Source: Bartonella vinsonii subsp. berkhoffii ATCC 51672 | GTDB taxonomy: Bacteria; Pseudomonadota; Alphaproteobacteria; Rhizobiales; Rhizobiaceae | Assembly: GCF_902825225.1 (NCBI RefSeq) | Contig: NZ_CADEAK010000010.1 | Coordinates: 1 to 55,085, forward strand | Direction of reading: 5' to 3' | DNA length: 55,085 nucleotides | Shown: positions 6,700-17,592 of the stretch, one piece after another | Layout of the letters: each line of letters starts with the position of its first letter | How positions within the stretch are numbered: the stretch's first letter is position 1 | Translations under genes and position numbers: made by a program | Notes under the pieces: generated by a model | Databases searched by the model: none | Told to the model about the DNA's origin: nothing | Seen by the model: only the letters and a program-made list of their open reading frames with translations

Positions 6700-7413
6700 A
6701 TGCTAACATGTAAACAATATGAGCTCCTCTTGTTTATTCACAATCATATAAAAGAAACAGGTATTCCCCCCTCCTTTGAGGAAATGAAAATTGCATTAGA
6801 GCTTTCTTCAAAGTCTTGTATTCATAAACTCATTATAGCATTAGAACAAAGAGGTTTTATACGCCGTTTACCAAATCGTGCCCGTGCATTAGAAGTGATT
6901 CGACTTCCTGAAAAAATAACCTTTAATCTTTCTTTAGCACGTAAAATTTCTCCTAGTATGATAAAAAAAAATCAAAGAAGAATATCAAAAAATTTTAATG
7001 ATCTTGATAATGGTGAAATAGAAAAGAAAAAAAGTGTCATTATCCCTATTATGGGGCGCATTGCTGCAAGTGTGCCTGTCTCCGCTGTAACACAGCAAAT
7101 AAATACGCTTTCTTTACCAGAAGATATGATTCATTCTGGTGAGCACTATGCTTTAGAAGTCAAAGATGATTCTATGATTGAAGCTGGTATTCTTGATAAA
7201 GATATTATAATTGTTAAACGTCAAACTACAGCAATATCAGGTGAAATTATTGTTGCATTTATTGATAAAGAAGAAGCAACTTTAAAACGTTATCGACGAA
7301 ACGGAGCCTCTATTGCTTTAGAAGCTGCAAATCATCACTATGAAACACGAATATATGGATCAGAGCATGTACAGATACAAGGTAAACTTATTGGGCTTAT
7401 TCGCAAATACTAA
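6700..7413 (+). CDS. lexA: LexA SOS repressor
   Basis: Repressor of the DNA-damage regulon, cleaved with RecA help. The 237-residue product starts [10 protein letters not shown], typical of LexA. A winged HTH covers about 1-65 ([30 protein letters not shown]). The C-terminal S24 peptidase domain has the catalytic S158 (KDDSMI) and K196 (EATLKRY). The scissile region is GRIAASVP, so the cut would fall between A123 and S124, where LexA proteins usually have Ala-Gly. Serine-to-cleavage spacing (35) equals that of E. coli. The gene stands alone, about 395 bp from the prophage end. Confidence 0.95.
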   Translation: MLTCKQYELLLFIHNHIKETGIPPSFEEMKIALELSSKSCIHKLIIALEQRGFIRRLPNRARALEVIRLPEKITFNLSLARKISPSMIKKNQRRISKNFNDLDNGEIEKKKSVIIPIMGRIAASVPVSAVTQQINTLSLPEDMIHSGEHYALEVKDDSMIEAGILDKDIIIVKRQTTAISGEIIVAFIDKEEATLKRYRRNGASIALEAANHHYETRIYGSEHVQIQGKLIGLIRKY

Positions 7414-7642
7414 ATAATAAAAATATTTTCCTAACTATACTTCACACATTTAATAAAATTTAGTATTTTCTCATATTACACTACACTCATTGATATAAAT
7501 ATTGCACGCATAAAACATTATAAAAACAAATGATGTCATAAAAAATTGTCTTGCATATCTATCAAAGATAAAGCACATTTTTATTCTTAATGAAGTGAAA
7601 ATAGCCAACAAAATTTAATGTTATAAAGTTGCAGGATTTATC

Positions 7643-8956
7643 ATGGCAGCACCCCGTATTAGTTTTGTCTCTCTTGGATGTCCAAAAGCACTGGTAGATT
7701 CTGAACGAATTATTACCAGACTCCGATCTGAAGGTTATGAAATTTCACGTAAACATCAAGGTGCTGATCTCGTTATTGTGAATACTTGTGGTTTTCTTGA
7801 TTCTGCTCGAAATGAATCATTAACCACTATTGATGAAGCTCTCAAAGAAAATGGAAAAGTGATTGTAACTGGGTGTCTTGGTGCTGATCCTGATATTATT
7901 CGTCAAGCACACCCTAATGTATTAGCCATTACGGGACCACAGGCCTATGAAAGTGTTATACAAGCTGTTCATACAGCAATTCCTCCAGTTCACGATCCCT
8001 TTATTGATTTAGTTCCTCCACAAGGTATTCGCTTAACACCTCGACATTATGCTTACTTAAAAATTTCTGAAGGATGTTCTAATCGATGTAGTTTTTGTAT
8101 TATCCCTATTCTACGCGGTAATCTTACTTCACGCCCCATCAAGGATGTTCTTCACGAAGCTGAAAAACTTGTGCAGGCTGGTGTAAAAGAGCTTTTGGTT
8201 ATCTCACAAGATACGAGTGCTTACGGCATTGATATTAAATATCTCGAAAGTTCTTGGAAAGATCGCACAGTAAAAACCAAATTTTTTGATCTTTGTCGCG
8301 AATTAGGTGATATGGGCATTTGGATACGCATGCATTATGTTTATCCTTATCCTCATGTTGATGAAGTTATTGAGCTTATGGCGGCAAAAAAAATTCTTCC
8401 TTATCTGGATATCCCTTTTCAGCATGCATCACCCACTGTTTTACGCAACATGAGACGTCCTGCTCTTATGGAAAAAACAAATCGTAGAATTGAAAAGTGG
8501 AGAAAAATTTGTCCAGATCTCACTCTACGATCAACGTTCATTGTTGGTTTTCCAGGCGAAACGAATGAAGATTTTAATATACTCCTCGAATGGCTAGAGG
8601 AAGCAAAAATTGAACGTGCTGGCTGCTTTAAATATGAACCAGTAAAAGGTGCTGTCGCAAATAATTTAGGATTAGAAAAGATTGCCGAAGAAGTGAAAGA
8701 AAATCGCTGGCATCGTTTTATGGCAAAACAACAACAAATTTCTACTCATCTTTTAAAGAAAAAAATCGGAAAAAGACTTCAAGTTCTCATCGATGAAAGT
8801 CAAGGAAAAATTGCTAAAGGTCGTAGCCAATATGATGCTCCCGAAGTAGATGGTGTTGTACATATAGCATCACGACGACCATTACGTGTTGGTGAATTTG
8901 TCTCCGTAAAAATCGAAAAATCAGATACTTATGATCTTTATGGTGTCGCGGTTTAA
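7643..8956 (+). CDS. rimO: Ribosomal protein S12 methylthiotransferase RimO
   Basis: Radical-SAM enzyme that adds a methylthio group to the conserved aspartate of ribosomal protein S12. The 437-residue product has the three N-terminal cluster cysteines of the MTTase domain (C13, C49, C78). The radical-SAM motif is CSNRCSFC (C145, C149, C152). The [14 protein letters not shown] segment is present as [10 protein letters not shown], and a C-terminal TRAM-like domain follows (about 375-437). Distinction from MiaB rests on the [11 protein letters not shown] start and overall pattern. It is convergent with ttcA. Confidence 0.95.
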   Translation: MAAPRISFVSLGCPKALVDSERIITRLRSEGYEISRKHQGADLVIVNTCGFLDSARNESLTTIDEALKENGKVIVTGCLGADPDIIRQAHPNVLAITGPQAYESVIQAVHTAIPPVHDPFIDLVPPQGIRLTPRHYAYLKISEGCSNRCSFCIIPILRGNLTSRPIKDVLHEAEKLVQAGVKELLVISQDTSAYGIDIKYLESSWKDRTVKTKFFDLCRELGDMGIWIRMHYVYPYPHVDEVIELMAAKKILPYLDIPFQHASPTVLRNMRRPALMEKTNRRIEKWRKICPDLTLRSTFIVGFPGETNEDFNILLEWLEEAKIERAGCFKYEPVKGAVANNLGLEKIAEEVKENRWHRFMAKQQQISTHLLKKKIGKRLQVLIDESQGKIAKGRSQYDAPEVDGVVHIASRRPLRVGEFVSVKIEKSDTYDLYGVAV

Positions 8957-8993
8957 GGGTAAGGTTTAGGTTTATTATCTTAGTAGTTAAGCT

Positions 8994-9842
8994 TTATAAT
9001 AAGCTCTTAAAATCAAAAAAATTCTTATCAAGTAAATGGCTTGGACGAACATTTGTCAAAGCGCGGATCATAGTATCTTTCCGTCCTGGTATTCTTCTTT
9101 CTATATCTTTGAGCATTTCTTTCATTGCATTGCGTTGTAAACCATCTTGACTTCCACAAAGATTGCAAGGGATGATAGGAAATCGCATAGCTTGAGAAAA
9201 TTTTTCCATGTCTTCCTCAGCAGCATAAACAAGAGGGCGCAAAACGAAAAGATCTCCTTCGTCGTTTACAAGCTTTCCAGGCATGGCAGCTAATCGGCCA
9301 CCATGAAACAAATTCATAAAAAACGTTTCTAAAACATCATCACGATGATGTCCGAGAACTAATGCAGAACATCCCTCTTCACGTGCAATACGGTATAAAT
9401 TACCACGTCGTAACCGAGAACAAAGCGAACAATATGTTTGCGTATCTGCCAATTTATCTGTGACAATGGAATAAGTATCCTGATACTCAATGCGATATGG
9501 AACTTTATAAGAGTTTAAAAAGTCTGGAAGAATATGCTTTGGAAAGCCTGGCTGTCCTTGATCAAGATTACAAGCTAGAATTTCAACAGGTAAAAGGCCA
9601 CGCCATTTTAAATCAAGAAGAAGTGCTAAGAGCCCGTAAGAATCTTTTCCGCCCGATAAAGCAATCAGCCACTTTTTTCCTGAAGAAAGCATGGAAAAAT
9701 CATCCAATGCTTGCCGCATATGGCGTAAAAGCCGTTTGCGCAATTTATTAAATTCCACAGTTGAAGGAGCAATCCGAAATATTGGATGACAATCACCAGC
9801 TTCCCTCGCCAAAGAATTAGTTTTTTCTACATTCTTTTCCAT
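8994..9842 (-). CDS. ttcA: tRNA 2-thiocytidine(32) synthetase TtcA
   Basis: Thiolates cytidine 32 of certain tRNAs, using ATP and an Fe-S cluster. The 282-residue product has the PP-loop SGGKDS at 63-68. The first cysteine pair is in [10 protein letters not shown] and the second in [12 protein letters not shown], the arrangement expected for cluster ligation. The [19 protein letters not shown] segment is diagnostic of TtcA. The start is followed by a somewhat long, variable N-terminal tail before the conserved core. It stands alone on the minus strand. Confidence 0.93.
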   Translation of the reverse strand: MEKNVEKTNSLAREAGDCHPIFRIAPSTVEFNKLRKRLLRHMRQALDDFSMLSSGKKWLIALSGGKDSYGLLALLLDLKWRGLLPVEILACNLDQGQPGFPKHILPDFLNSYKVPYRIEYQDTYSIVTDKLADTQTYCSLCSRLRRGNLYRIAREEGCSALVLGHHRDDVLETFFMNLFHGGRLAAMPGKLVNDEGDLFVLRPLVYAAEEDMEKFSQAMRFPIIPCNLCGSQDGLQRNAMKEMLKDIERRIPGRKDTMIRALTNVRPSHLLDKNFFDFKSLL

Positions 9843-10000
9843 TGCTCGATATTCGACTTAAAATATTACCCATCATACCATAATTCTGCATGTAAATATC
9901 TTGTTCTGCAAAAACAACAGAAAAAACATAGTCTAAACGAATGTCTATTGAGCGATAAGACGAGATCTGTAAAAAGAAATGGAGCTACATCAAACGACGC

Positions 10001-10017
10001 TGTTATAAAATATAACA
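10001..10017. repeat. Short perfect palindrome in the ttcA upstream region
   Basis: TGTTATA-AAA-TATAACA, 7-bp arms, in the gap between rpsD and ttcA. It may be an operator or promoter element for ttcA; no regulator can be named. Confidence 0.5.
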
Positions 10018-10137
10018 ACAAACTTGACATAGCACCATTCACAAAAAAACTCGTTAGCTTTTAAAAAATATAAAGCAACACTAATATTTTTGAATGTATA
10101 ACAAAATGAAAGAGAGCAATATTCCCTTATAGAGAAC

Positions 10138-10755
10138 TTAACGAGAATAAAATTCAACAACCAAATTGGGTTCCATCTGCACAGCATAAGGAACATCCGC
10201 AAAAGCAGGAATACGCGTAAATGTTGCTTTCATTTGATTATGATCTGCTTCAATATACTCGGGAACATCACGTTCTGCTAAATGCACAGACTCCAAGACC
10301 AAAACAAGCTTTTTTGATTTTTCACGAACCTCAATAACATCACCTGGCTTACAACGATATGATTGAACATTCGTGCGCCGGCCATTTACGTTAACATGAC
10401 CATGATTGATAAACTGGCGAGAAGCAAAAATTGTAGGAACAAATTTTGCACGGTAGACGACAGCATCCAAACGCGATTCTAAAAGACCAATTAGATTTTC
10501 ACCAGTATCACCACGACGTCGAGCAGCTTCTTCATAAGTTTTACGGAATTGCTTTTCTGAAATATCACCGTAAAATCCTTTTAACTTCTGCTTAGCGCGT
10601 AATTGTACACCATAATCAGAGAGCTTCCCTTTACGGCGCTGACCATGTTGACCTGGTCCATAATCACGACGATTGACTGGAGACTTTGGACGTCCCCAAA
10701 TGTTTTCTCCCATACGCCGATCAATTTTATATTTTGTTGTTTCGCGTTTACTCAT
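10138..10755 (-). CDS. rpsD: 30S ribosomal protein S4
   Basis: Primary 16S rRNA-binding protein of the small subunit. The product has 205 residues starting [14 protein letters not shown] at the ATG at 10755, with AAGGA upstream. The longer frame to 10803 is not needed. The N-terminal S4 domain and the S4 RNA-binding fold (about 95-155: [31 protein letters not shown]) are intact. This protein lacks the zinc cysteines of some S4 forms. Alphaproteobacteria commonly carry rpsD away from the S10/alpha operons, as here. Confidence 0.97.
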   Translation of the reverse strand: MSKRETTKYKIDRRMGENIWGRPKSPVNRRDYGPGQHGQRRKGKLSDYGVQLRAKQKLKGFYGDISEKQFRKTYEEAARRRGDTGENLIGLLESRLDAVVYRAKFVPTIFASRQFINHGHVNVNGRRTNVQSYRCKPGDVIEVREKSKKLVLVLESVHLAERDVPEYIEADHNQMKATFTRIPAFADVPYAVQMEPNLVVEFYSR

Positions 10756-10938
10756 CGCATTTCCTTTTAAAACAGAATACAAGATCTCATCGTAAGATCT
10801 CAAGGAAACGCGCCCTCCTCTGCCTTCAAATCAAAAGACTGACAGGATAGCTTAACATATAATAGGTAAAGCTACCCACGGGACACGTCAATTCATGCCA
10901 TTTCCTCGAAAGAAAAGACTGAAGTAGCTTTATTGATC

Positions 10939-11751
10939 TTAGATCCCAAAGTCAACTCCTTTGATGATATTTAAGTGAAATCTTTTTAACAAATGTTCTG
11001 TTGAAGAAGTTATATTTTGCGTTGTAAATAACGCAAAGTCTTTATGCTTCTTTATGATTTCTGACTGGTCTCTTTCCGGTAATAATGATCTTGTGTGTTT
11101 GGCTACAGCTTTTGCTGGATCAATCCATTCTACTGGCCATAAAGCTTGTTCACGAAAAAAATTGATCAAAAAAGGATAATGCGTACAAGCTAAAACAATA
11201 ATATCAGTATATTTGCCATCTTTCTTAACAAAACATGGAAGGATTTCATGACGCAATTTCTGCAAATCGATAGGCTTTCCACGCAAATAATCTTCAGCAA
11301 ATCCAGCAAGTTTTTCACTTCCAACAAGCTGAACATGACACTGAGCAGCAAAAGAATTGATTAATTCATGTGTATAGGAACGCTTAACTGTTGCAGGAGT
11401 GGCTAAGACTGAAATAAAACCCGATTTTGTTTGTTCTGCTGCTGACTTAATTGCGGGAACTGTTCCTACAAAAAGAATATGCGGAAATCTCTTTCGTAAA
11501 TCTGCCATTATCAGTGTAGAAGCAGTGTTGCAAGCGATCACACATAAAACAGGGTTATAGAGTGTTAAAAGATTTGTAAAAATCTTTAAAATGCGTTTTT
11601 TTAAAACATTTTCTTCCCAATTTCCATAAGGAAAACCCGCATCATCAGCAACATAAATAAATTGTCTTTCAGGAATCAGAAGCCGCACTTCCCTCAACAC
11701 TGTTAAACCACCAATGCCACTATCAAAAAAAAGAAGGGGCCGTTCATCCAT
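10939..11751 (-). CDS. murI: Glutamate racemase
   Basis: Converts L- to D-glutamate for peptidoglycan. The 270-residue product has the N-terminal DSGIGGLTVLREV loop and both catalytic cysteines: ACNTAST near residue 75 and LACTHYPFL near 188. Its start overlaps the end of trmJ by eight bases, so the two are probably co-transcribed. That pairing is common in Rhizobiales. Confidence 0.95.
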   Translation of the reverse strand: MDERPLLFFDSGIGGLTVLREVRLLIPERQFIYVADDAGFPYGNWEENVLKKRILKIFTNLLTLYNPVLCVIACNTASTLIMADLRKRFPHILFVGTVPAIKSAAEQTKSGFISVLATPATVKRSYTHELINSFAAQCHVQLVGSEKLAGFAEDYLRGKPIDLQKLRHEILPCFVKKDGKYTDIIVLACTHYPFLINFFREQALWPVEWIDPAKAVAKHTRSLLPERDQSEIIKKHKDFALFTTQNITSSTEHLLKRFHLNIIKGVDFGI

Positions 11752-12583
11752 CAGTTTTCACACTTGTTTTTATTTTTTTACGTTCACGATGTGCGGACGC
11801 ACCACTTCCTCGTGGGAACTTAGGCGAATAATGATCCAATGAAGATATAATCCCCCGTAGCAAACGAACCTCAGATTCGCTAAAATGAGCGCGTGTAAAA
11901 ACAGAGCGCAGATTTGCAAGCATTACTTCTTTGCGTTCTCGAGGTCTAAAATATCCACGGATATCCAAAGCATCCTCTAACTGAGATAAAAAACCATGAA
12001 ATGTTGCTTTATTCGCTGGCTCCATCTCGACTGCACGAAAAGCCGTATTGCTCATATCTTCCAAACCTGATTTCATCCACTCATAAGACATCAACAAAAC
12101 CGCTTGCGCAATATTGAGTGAGGCAAAAGCAGGATTAACTGGAAAAGTAATGATTTCATCGACAAGACTGATTTCATCATTTTCTAGTCCCCACCTTTCT
12201 CTTCCAAAGAGAATACCCGTTTTATGCCCAATATTCTCACGCTGACGTAATACACTTGCTGCTTCAACAGCACTTCTTACAGTTTTAAAACCACATCTTT
12301 CACGTGCTGTTGTAGCAAAAACATAATGCAAATCTGCAATTGCATCAGGTAACGTATCAAAAATGACTGCATTATTAATGACATGATCTGCTTTACTCGC
12401 AGCAGCTATAGCTTTTTCATTTGGAAATATTTCTCGAGGCTTGACTAATCGAAGCTCAGAAAGCCCAAAATTTGCCATCGCTCTTGCTACCATACCAATA
12501 TTCTCAGGCAACTGCGGCTCGACTAAAATAATAATTGGACCATTTGTCAAATTTTCACGATTCTTATTCGTTCCAGCCATCAA
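11744..12583 (-). CDS. trmJ: tRNA (cytidine/uridine-2'-O)-methyltransferase TrmJ (SpoU/TrmH family)
   Basis: SAM-dependent 2'-O-methyltransferase of the SPOUT class, predicted to modify position 32 of tRNAs. The 279-residue product carries motif 1 (VEPQLPENIGMVARAMANFG), motif 2 (ILFGRERWGLENDEI) and motif 3 (FPVNPAFASLNIAQAV), which forms the trefoil knot. A C-terminal helical extension (about 175-279) fits TrmJ rather than TrmL. It heads a two-gene unit with murI and is divergent from sfsA across 316 bp. Confidence 0.88.
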   Translation of the reverse strand: MMAGTNKNRENLTNGPIIILVEPQLPENIGMVARAMANFGLSELRLVKPREIFPNEKAIAAASKADHVINNAVIFDTLPDAIADLHYVFATTARERCGFKTVRSAVEAASVLRQRENIGHKTGILFGRERWGLENDEISLVDEIITFPVNPAFASLNIAQAVLLMSYEWMKSGLEDMSNTAFRAVEMEPANKATFHGFLSQLEDALDIRGYFRPRERKEVMLANLRSVFTRAHFSESEVRLLRGIISSLDHYSPKFPRGSGASAHRERKKIKTSVKTDG

Positions 12584-12899
12584 TTCTCCCTAACCTCACG
12601 CATTATGCTGTTATTGTTTTTTTTTTGAACATAGCCTTCTTTTAAAATACTCCCTCAAAGAACCTTTTTAATAACAAATTACGGTCAATATTATCTTTTG
12701 ATTCAAAGTTTATTGTAAAGCAACAACTTTAAAAATTAATAATGGTTTATGAAGAAAAAATAAATTTTGGCGCTTAGAGTAGTGAGGTAAATTGTTTTAA
12801 ACATTTTTATGCATTTAAAATGCCTTATTGAAACATGTTCTAAAACTCACAAATAACAATCTGGTTGAATTATAAAAACATAAATTCTAAGAAAGGAAT
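12584..12899. other. Divergent promoter region trmJ/sfsA
   Basis: A+T-rich, 316 bp, with a T10 run at about 12616. It must hold both promoters. I see no further gene or clear operator. Confidence 0.4.
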
Positions 12900-13610
12900 A
12901 TGCTCTTTATTTCCAAACTTTTTCCTGCAAAACTTATCCGTCGTTATAAACGTTTTCTTGCTGATGTTAAAGGAGAAGATCAAGATATCTTTACTGTTTC
13001 AGTTCCTAATACAGGATCGATGCTTGGATTGATAACTCCCAACGCTAATATTTGGCTTTCATATAACAATAATTCCAAGCGAAAATATGCATATCAATTA
13101 GAAATTGTCGAAGTAAATAATACTTTAGTTGGTATCAATACGACTTTACCAAATAAGCTTGCATTAGAAGCAATTCAAAAGGGTTTATTACCAGAATTGA
13201 GTGGATACAAAACTATTTTGAAAGAACAATGCTATGGTAGACAATCACGCATTGACTTTCTTCTGTGTGATGGCATTACCCCTGATTCTTATCTAGAAGT
13301 CAAAAATGTTCATTTTATTCGCAAAAAAGGATTAGCAGAATTTCCCGATACAGTGACAAAACGCGGCACACGACATCTTGAAGAACTTATAAAAGTTGTG
13401 CAACAGGGAAAACGAGCTGCTATGCTTTATGTTATTCAACGGGAGGATTGCTCAAATTTTACAATCTGCCATGACCTTGACCCAACCTATGGACGTACAT
13501 TTGATTTAGCGCTAAAATCTGGAGTAGAATTTTATGCTGTAAAATGTCACGTAAGTACAAAAGGTATTTTTCCGATTCATCGAGTAGAAATAGAAAAATG
13601 GAAAAAGTAA
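12900..13610 (+). CDS. sfsA: SfsA family protein (sugar fermentation stimulation homologue)
   Basis: A 236-residue member of the SfsA family; the nuclease-like fold and DNA-binding role in E. coli are family knowledge and the biochemical function is uncertain. Diagnostic segments are VPNTGSMLGLITPN near the N-terminus, the RIDFLL and YLEVKNVHF block with D and E-x-K residues as in restriction-nuclease folds, and FPDTVTKRGTRHLEEL. The start has AAAGGA upstream. Its stop overlaps the proposed map start (TAATG). Confidence 0.92.
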   Translation: MLFISKLFPAKLIRRYKRFLADVKGEDQDIFTVSVPNTGSMLGLITPNANIWLSYNNNSKRKYAYQLEIVEVNNTLVGINTTLPNKLALEAIQKGLLPELSGYKTILKEQCYGRQSRIDFLLCDGITPDSYLEVKNVHFIRKKGLAEFPDTVTKRGTRHLEELIKVVQQGKRAAMLYVIQREDCSNFTICHDLDPTYGRTFDLALKSGVEFYAVKCHVSTKGIFPIHRVEIEKWKK

Positions 13611-14440
13611 TGATTGACTATATTGAATATAATAAAATACCCTTAAAATTTAACGGACAAATTCGTATTTTTGATGATTACGCTTTTACCAAAATGCGTG
13701 AAGTTGGTCGCATTGCTGCGGAATGTCTTGATTCACTTATAGATGTCATTAAACCTGGTGTCACCACACAAGAAATTGATGATTTTGTCTTTACTTTTGG
13801 AGCGGAGCGAGGAGCCCTTCCTGCTGACTTGAATTATCATGGATACGGTTATTCATGCTGTACATCCATCAATCATGTTGTTTGCCATGGCATCCCTAAC
13901 AAAAGGCCCTTGCAAGAAGGCGATATTGTTAATGTTGATGTGACCTTTATTCTCGACGGTTGGCATGGAGATTCAAGCCGCATGTACCCTGTTGGAAAAA
14001 TTAGACGAGCTGCTGAGCGTCTCCTAAAAATCACCCATGAAAGTTTGATGAGGGGAATTTCTGTAGTCAAACCCGGAGCAACCACTGGTGATATTGGTGC
14101 CGCCATTCAACATTATGCAGAATCTGAACGCTGCTCGATTGTCAGAGATTTTTGTGGACATGGAATTGGTCAGCTATTTCATGACGCGCCCAATATTCTC
14201 CATTATGGAAATCCTGGAGAAGGAGTAGAATTAAAACAAGGTATGATATTTACAATTGAGCCGATGATCAACCTCGGTAAACCACAGGTTAAAATTTTAT
14301 CGGATGGTTGGACAGCTGTTACACGCGATCGATCTCTTACTGCACAGTATGAACATACAATTGGTGTAACAAATGAAGGATGTGAAATTTTTACGCAATC
14401 TCCTAGAAATATTTTTTATATTCCAAATTCATATGCCTAA
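13610..14440 (+). CDS. map: Methionine aminopeptidase, type I
   Basis: Removes N-terminal methionine from nascent proteins. All five metal ligands are visible: D (NVDVT), D (WHGDSSRMY), H ([10 protein letters not shown]), E (TIEPM) and E (QYEHT). I place the start at the ATG at 13610, which overlaps the sfsA stop and has GGA about seven bases upstream, giving 276 residues. An ATG at 13598 is the alternative, and the frame is open back to 13544. It sits in a forward cluster sfsA-map-radC. Confidence 0.94.
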   Translation: MIDYIEYNKIPLKFNGQIRIFDDYAFTKMREVGRIAAECLDSLIDVIKPGVTTQEIDDFVFTFGAERGALPADLNYHGYGYSCCTSINHVVCHGIPNKRPLQEGDIVNVDVTFILDGWHGDSSRMYPVGKIRRAAERLLKITHESLMRGISVVKPGATTGDIGAAIQHYAESERCSIVRDFCGHGIGQLFHDAPNILHYGNPGEGVELKQGMIFTIEPMINLGKPQVKILSDGWTAVTRDRSLTAQYEHTIGVTNEGCEIFTQSPRNIFYIPNSYA

Positions 14441-14457
14441 ATAAATGTAGAAATGTC

Positions 14458-15252
14458 ATGGCTAAAAAAACAAATAAAAAGGAAGACATCCAGAGCAATC
14501 ATTTTGCATTAACACCAAGTCCTTCACTCAATCCAATACCAGAAATAAAAAATAAAAAAGCTCAGAAGAATTTACAAATACATAAACATTATCAAGGACA
14601 TCGTGAACGTCTCCGTAAACGCTATTTAAAATCAAAAGGAAATTCGATTGAAGATTATGAATACCTTGAATTATTGCTTTTTCGCACTATTCCCCGAGCA
14701 AATACAAAACCAATAGCTAAGAGTTTGATCGCACGTTTTGGCTCATTAGCAGACGTATTGGGTGCTAATATTGATCGGCTTCAAGAAGTTGAAGGATGCG
14801 GTCCAGCAACGGCAACCGATTTAAAAATTATTTCAGATGTTGCTGGACGTCTTGCTCGTGCAGAATTATTCAAACGTGATATTTTTTCATCATGGGATAA
14901 AGTATTAGCTTATTGCAAAGCTGTCATGGCTCATGAAACACGTGAACAATTTCGTGTCTTATTTCTCGATAAAAAAAATGGTTTACTTGCTGATGAAGTG
15001 CAACAAACTGGAACCATCGATCATACCCCTGTTTATCCACGTGAAGTAATCGGCCGAGCTTTGGAATTGTCCGCATCAGGACTTATCTTAGTGCATAACC
15101 ATCCTTCTGGTGATGCCACACCTTCTCAAGCAGATATAACTATGACACATAGAATAAAAGATGGAGCAAATGCATTAGGCATTATTGTTCACGACCACCT
15201 TATCATCGCACGAAACAAACATACGAGCTTTAAAGCGTTAAGACTTATATGA
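14458..15252 (+). CDS. radC: RadC/YicR-family JAB-domain protein
   Basis: A 264-residue protein of the RadC family, whose true role is unsettled despite the DNA-repair name. A helix-hairpin-helix-like segment ([17 protein letters not shown]) lies at about 117-135. The JAB/MPN metal motif appears as E (ADEVQQ), [14 protein letters not shown] and the following D residues. The first 50 residues are lysine-rich and probably disordered. It follows map by 17 bases. Confidence 0.92.
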   Translation: MAKKTNKKEDIQSNHFALTPSPSLNPIPEIKNKKAQKNLQIHKHYQGHRERLRKRYLKSKGNSIEDYEYLELLLFRTIPRANTKPIAKSLIARFGSLADVLGANIDRLQEVEGCGPATATDLKIISDVAGRLARAELFKRDIFSSWDKVLAYCKAVMAHETREQFRVLFLDKKNGLLADEVQQTGTIDHTPVYPREVIGRALELSASGLILVHNHPSGDATPSQADITMTHRIKDGANALGIIVHDHLIIARNKHTSFKALRLI

Positions 15253-15297
15253 CTTTCATTTAAATAAAAAAGACTTCATTTAATTAGTTGCAACGAA

Positions 15298-15510
15298 TCA
15301 ATTTTCTAAATCAATATCCAATATAGCCATTGAAAAATTGTATGATAGTTCATCCTCATCTTCATCTCGATAGATAACACCTAAAAACTCATCCCCAATA
15401 TAAACTTCACAAGAATCATCCTTTTTAGGCCGTGCCTTCACTTGTAATGCTGAATTTTGGAATGTGTTTTTTAAATAACTATCAAGTTTTTTTATTTCAT
15501 CAGCATTCAC
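15298..15510 (-). CDS. DUF3126 family small protein
   Basis: A 70-residue acidic protein matching the short alphaproteobacterial DUF3126 family (LDSYLKNTFQN, then EVYIGDEFLGVIYRDEDEDE, then FSMAILDIDL). Function unknown. An AGGAG site lies about 10 bases upstream of the ATG at 15510. It is convergent with radC. Confidence 0.85.
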   Translation of the reverse strand: MNADEIKKLDSYLKNTFQNSALQVKARPKKDDSCEVYIGDEFLGVIYRDEDEDELSYNFSMAILDIDLEN

Positions 15511-16046
15511 AATGCTCTCCTGTCTTTTGAGACTTTTAAATTAATGCCTAAACAGTAAATAAGGTACTCCTAAAATTCTATAAAAATAATAAACAATCTT
15601 AGTCGCAATTTTTACTTATATTACCTATATCTGAGATAATATTATTTGGTGTATTGACTGAGGGGCCTTTATTAAAGAATCCTACGATCGTTAAATATAT
15701 TCGTATAGTTTCAAAAATAAAAAATACAGTTAGAAAACCGCAATTTTTAAATAATTTCTATTTTATCCCCAAGTTTAGTAGTTACACTTACAAGCAGTTT
15801 TTGATAAAATATTGAAAATATATCTTTTACAACTGCCTTATTTGTCAAAAGATTCTATTGCATCATAAAAAATAGTTTTCTTTAACTATTTCCAGAACAC
15901 GCTTGTTAAAGCTATAAGAAAAAATTTCATTCCTACACAAATACATAAAATAAACTAACAAAAATTTATTATTATTCCTTCATCTATCTTACCCAAAATA
16001 AAAAATATTGGAGAACTTTGCGAACTCTAAAACTTGCGAATAATTC
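15511..16046. other. Gene-free A+T-rich stretch
   Basis: 536 bp between two leftward genes. I find no open frame, tRNA or clear hairpin. It may be a remnant of a lost gene; nothing recognisable remains. Confidence 0.4.
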
Positions 16047-16820
16047 TTATACGATAGGATAACGAGAAAGAAAATTGATAACGCCCTTTTTATAGACCTT
16101 ATCTCCCACAGCAAGCATATGATCTCGATCGGGGATTGGCAATGCTTCACCACTGGGCAATAAAGCTGCTAATGGCTCTGCTTCACCGCCAATTTCATCT
16201 AATGAACCAACAGCAACAAGTGCAGGTTGTTTAATTTTATAAATCTCAGATGCTGTTAATTCCTGTTTTGATGTAATAATACAAGCAGCCAGAGCACGTC
16301 TATCGCTTTTAGTTTGGTCTGCAAATTTACGAAACATCAAACCACGCGGATTAGTAATGGTAGAAATATCTTCTGCTAAAAGAGCCTCAGCAACAGGCTT
16401 CCAATCCCCTGCTCCTGTTACCATCCCAATACCTAAGCCACCAAAAATAACACTGTGTACATATGTTGGATATAAAAGAGCCATAAATCCGCTAATTCGA
16501 GCCCCCATAGAATATCCCATGACATGCGCTTTAGATAATTCTAAATGCTGCAATAATCTTACCGCATCACCAGCCATAGCTTGAGGTGTATAAAAAGAAG
16601 AATCATAACTTTTAGCAGAATCCCCATGTCCGCGATTATCTAGAGCAATAACACGATATCCCGCTTCAGTAAGGATACGAAACCAACCCGTTGCATACCA
16701 ATTCACCCGTGCGGAAGATCCAAAACCATGAATTAACAAGATAGGATCCCCCTGCCCCTCTTCTCGATAAGCAAATCGCAAACCGTCATATTCAAAAAAA
16801 CGAATATCCTCTGCTGTCAT
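16047..16820 (-). CDS. Alpha/beta hydrolase
   Basis: A 257-residue hydrolase. The oxyanion strand LLIHGFGSSARVNW and the nucleophile elbow GYSMGA (Ser near residue 103) are typical, as is the late catalytic histidine (PDRDHML near 235), with acidic candidates such as VGSLDEIGG. Substrate unknown; an esterase or lipase-like role is possible. The ATG overlaps the stop of the DUF192 gene (ATGA), so the two are translationally coupled. Confidence 0.9.
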   Translation of the reverse strand: MTAEDIRFFEYDGLRFAYREEGQGDPILLIHGFGSSARVNWYATGWFRILTEAGYRVIALDNRGHGDSAKSYDSSFYTPQAMAGDAVRLLQHLELSKAHVMGYSMGARISGFMALLYPTYVHSVIFGGLGIGMVTGAGDWKPVAEALLAEDISTITNPRGLMFRKFADQTKSDRRALAACIITSKQELTASEIYKIKQPALVAVGSLDEIGGEAEPLAALLPSGEALPIPDRDHMLAVGDKVYKKGVINFLSRYPIV

Positions 16821-17338
16821 TGTTTATCGCCTTCGCACTTCCCACAAATGGTAGGATGAATAACACGTTGTCCTTGCCGTATTTGTTTCTCAGAAACTTC
16901 ACCAGCATTCAGTTCAAGTGCGAAAGTTGCAGGTACCCCTGATGAAATAATATCTTTTGAAAATGGGGGAGTTTTTTCGACAATCGACACAATAACCCCC
17001 TCAGCGTTTAAAAAAATCATATCTAAGGGCAAAGGTGTATTTGCCATCCACATAAAAAATTCTTCCTTATCCTTTAACTGCTCATTTCCTTGCTGTTTAA
17101 AGAGCATCGCACGATCATGTGGAAAATGCGTGCGATACATTAAACCAGCAGCAGCCTGAGACTGTGTAAAGGCAATCTCTACCCTGTAAGAGACCACATC
17201 TTGTTTTGTTTGTATTTCTAAGGGAACTGGATCAATAGGAATCTCTATGGGCTGTTTTGCTGCAACTACATTCACTTCCCATAGCATCAAAAATAGTGCC
17301 AATACGACAATATGCCCTCTTTTAAAAGGCTTTAACAT
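16817..17338 (-). CDS. DUF192 family exported protein
   Basis: A 173-residue protein with an N-terminal signal or anchor helix (HIVVLALFLMLWEVNVVAA). A DUF192 domain follows: R-x-x-GLMYRTHFPHDRAMLF, the MWMANTPLPLDMIFL core and a closing G-E-V/I block. Function unknown. The start is the ATG at 17338 because GTGGAG seven bases upstream is the ribosome site; the frame beginning at the GTG itself (17350) is less likely. It forms a two-gene unit with the hydrolase. Confidence 0.88.
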   Translation of the reverse strand: MLKPFKRGHIVVLALFLMLWEVNVVAAKQPIEIPIDPVPLEIQTKQDVVSYRVEIAFTQSQAAAGLMYRTHFPHDRAMLFKQQGNEQLKDKEEFFMWMANTPLPLDMIFLNAEGVIVSIVEKTPPFSKDIISSGVPATFALELNAGEVSEKQIRQGQRVIHPTICGKCEGDKQ

Positions 17339-17592
17339 TTTTATCTCCACTATAGATAACTCATTGCCTTCATTTATAAAACTGAAAGAGCAAAATTTAA
17401 AAAGTAAAAGGATAAGAGAGCATTCTTGTTATTGTTCTTCATATCATATTAAAAACCCCCTTTACCTTTTACGACGTCACAAATTATATCTCTTCACATA
17501 ACTGCCTTTATAACTATCATGTCTGAGCAACAACACCTCTCTCCTTAAAAATCAGGAGATCATTTGGCTTCAATAGTGCGATTTAATGCGTA

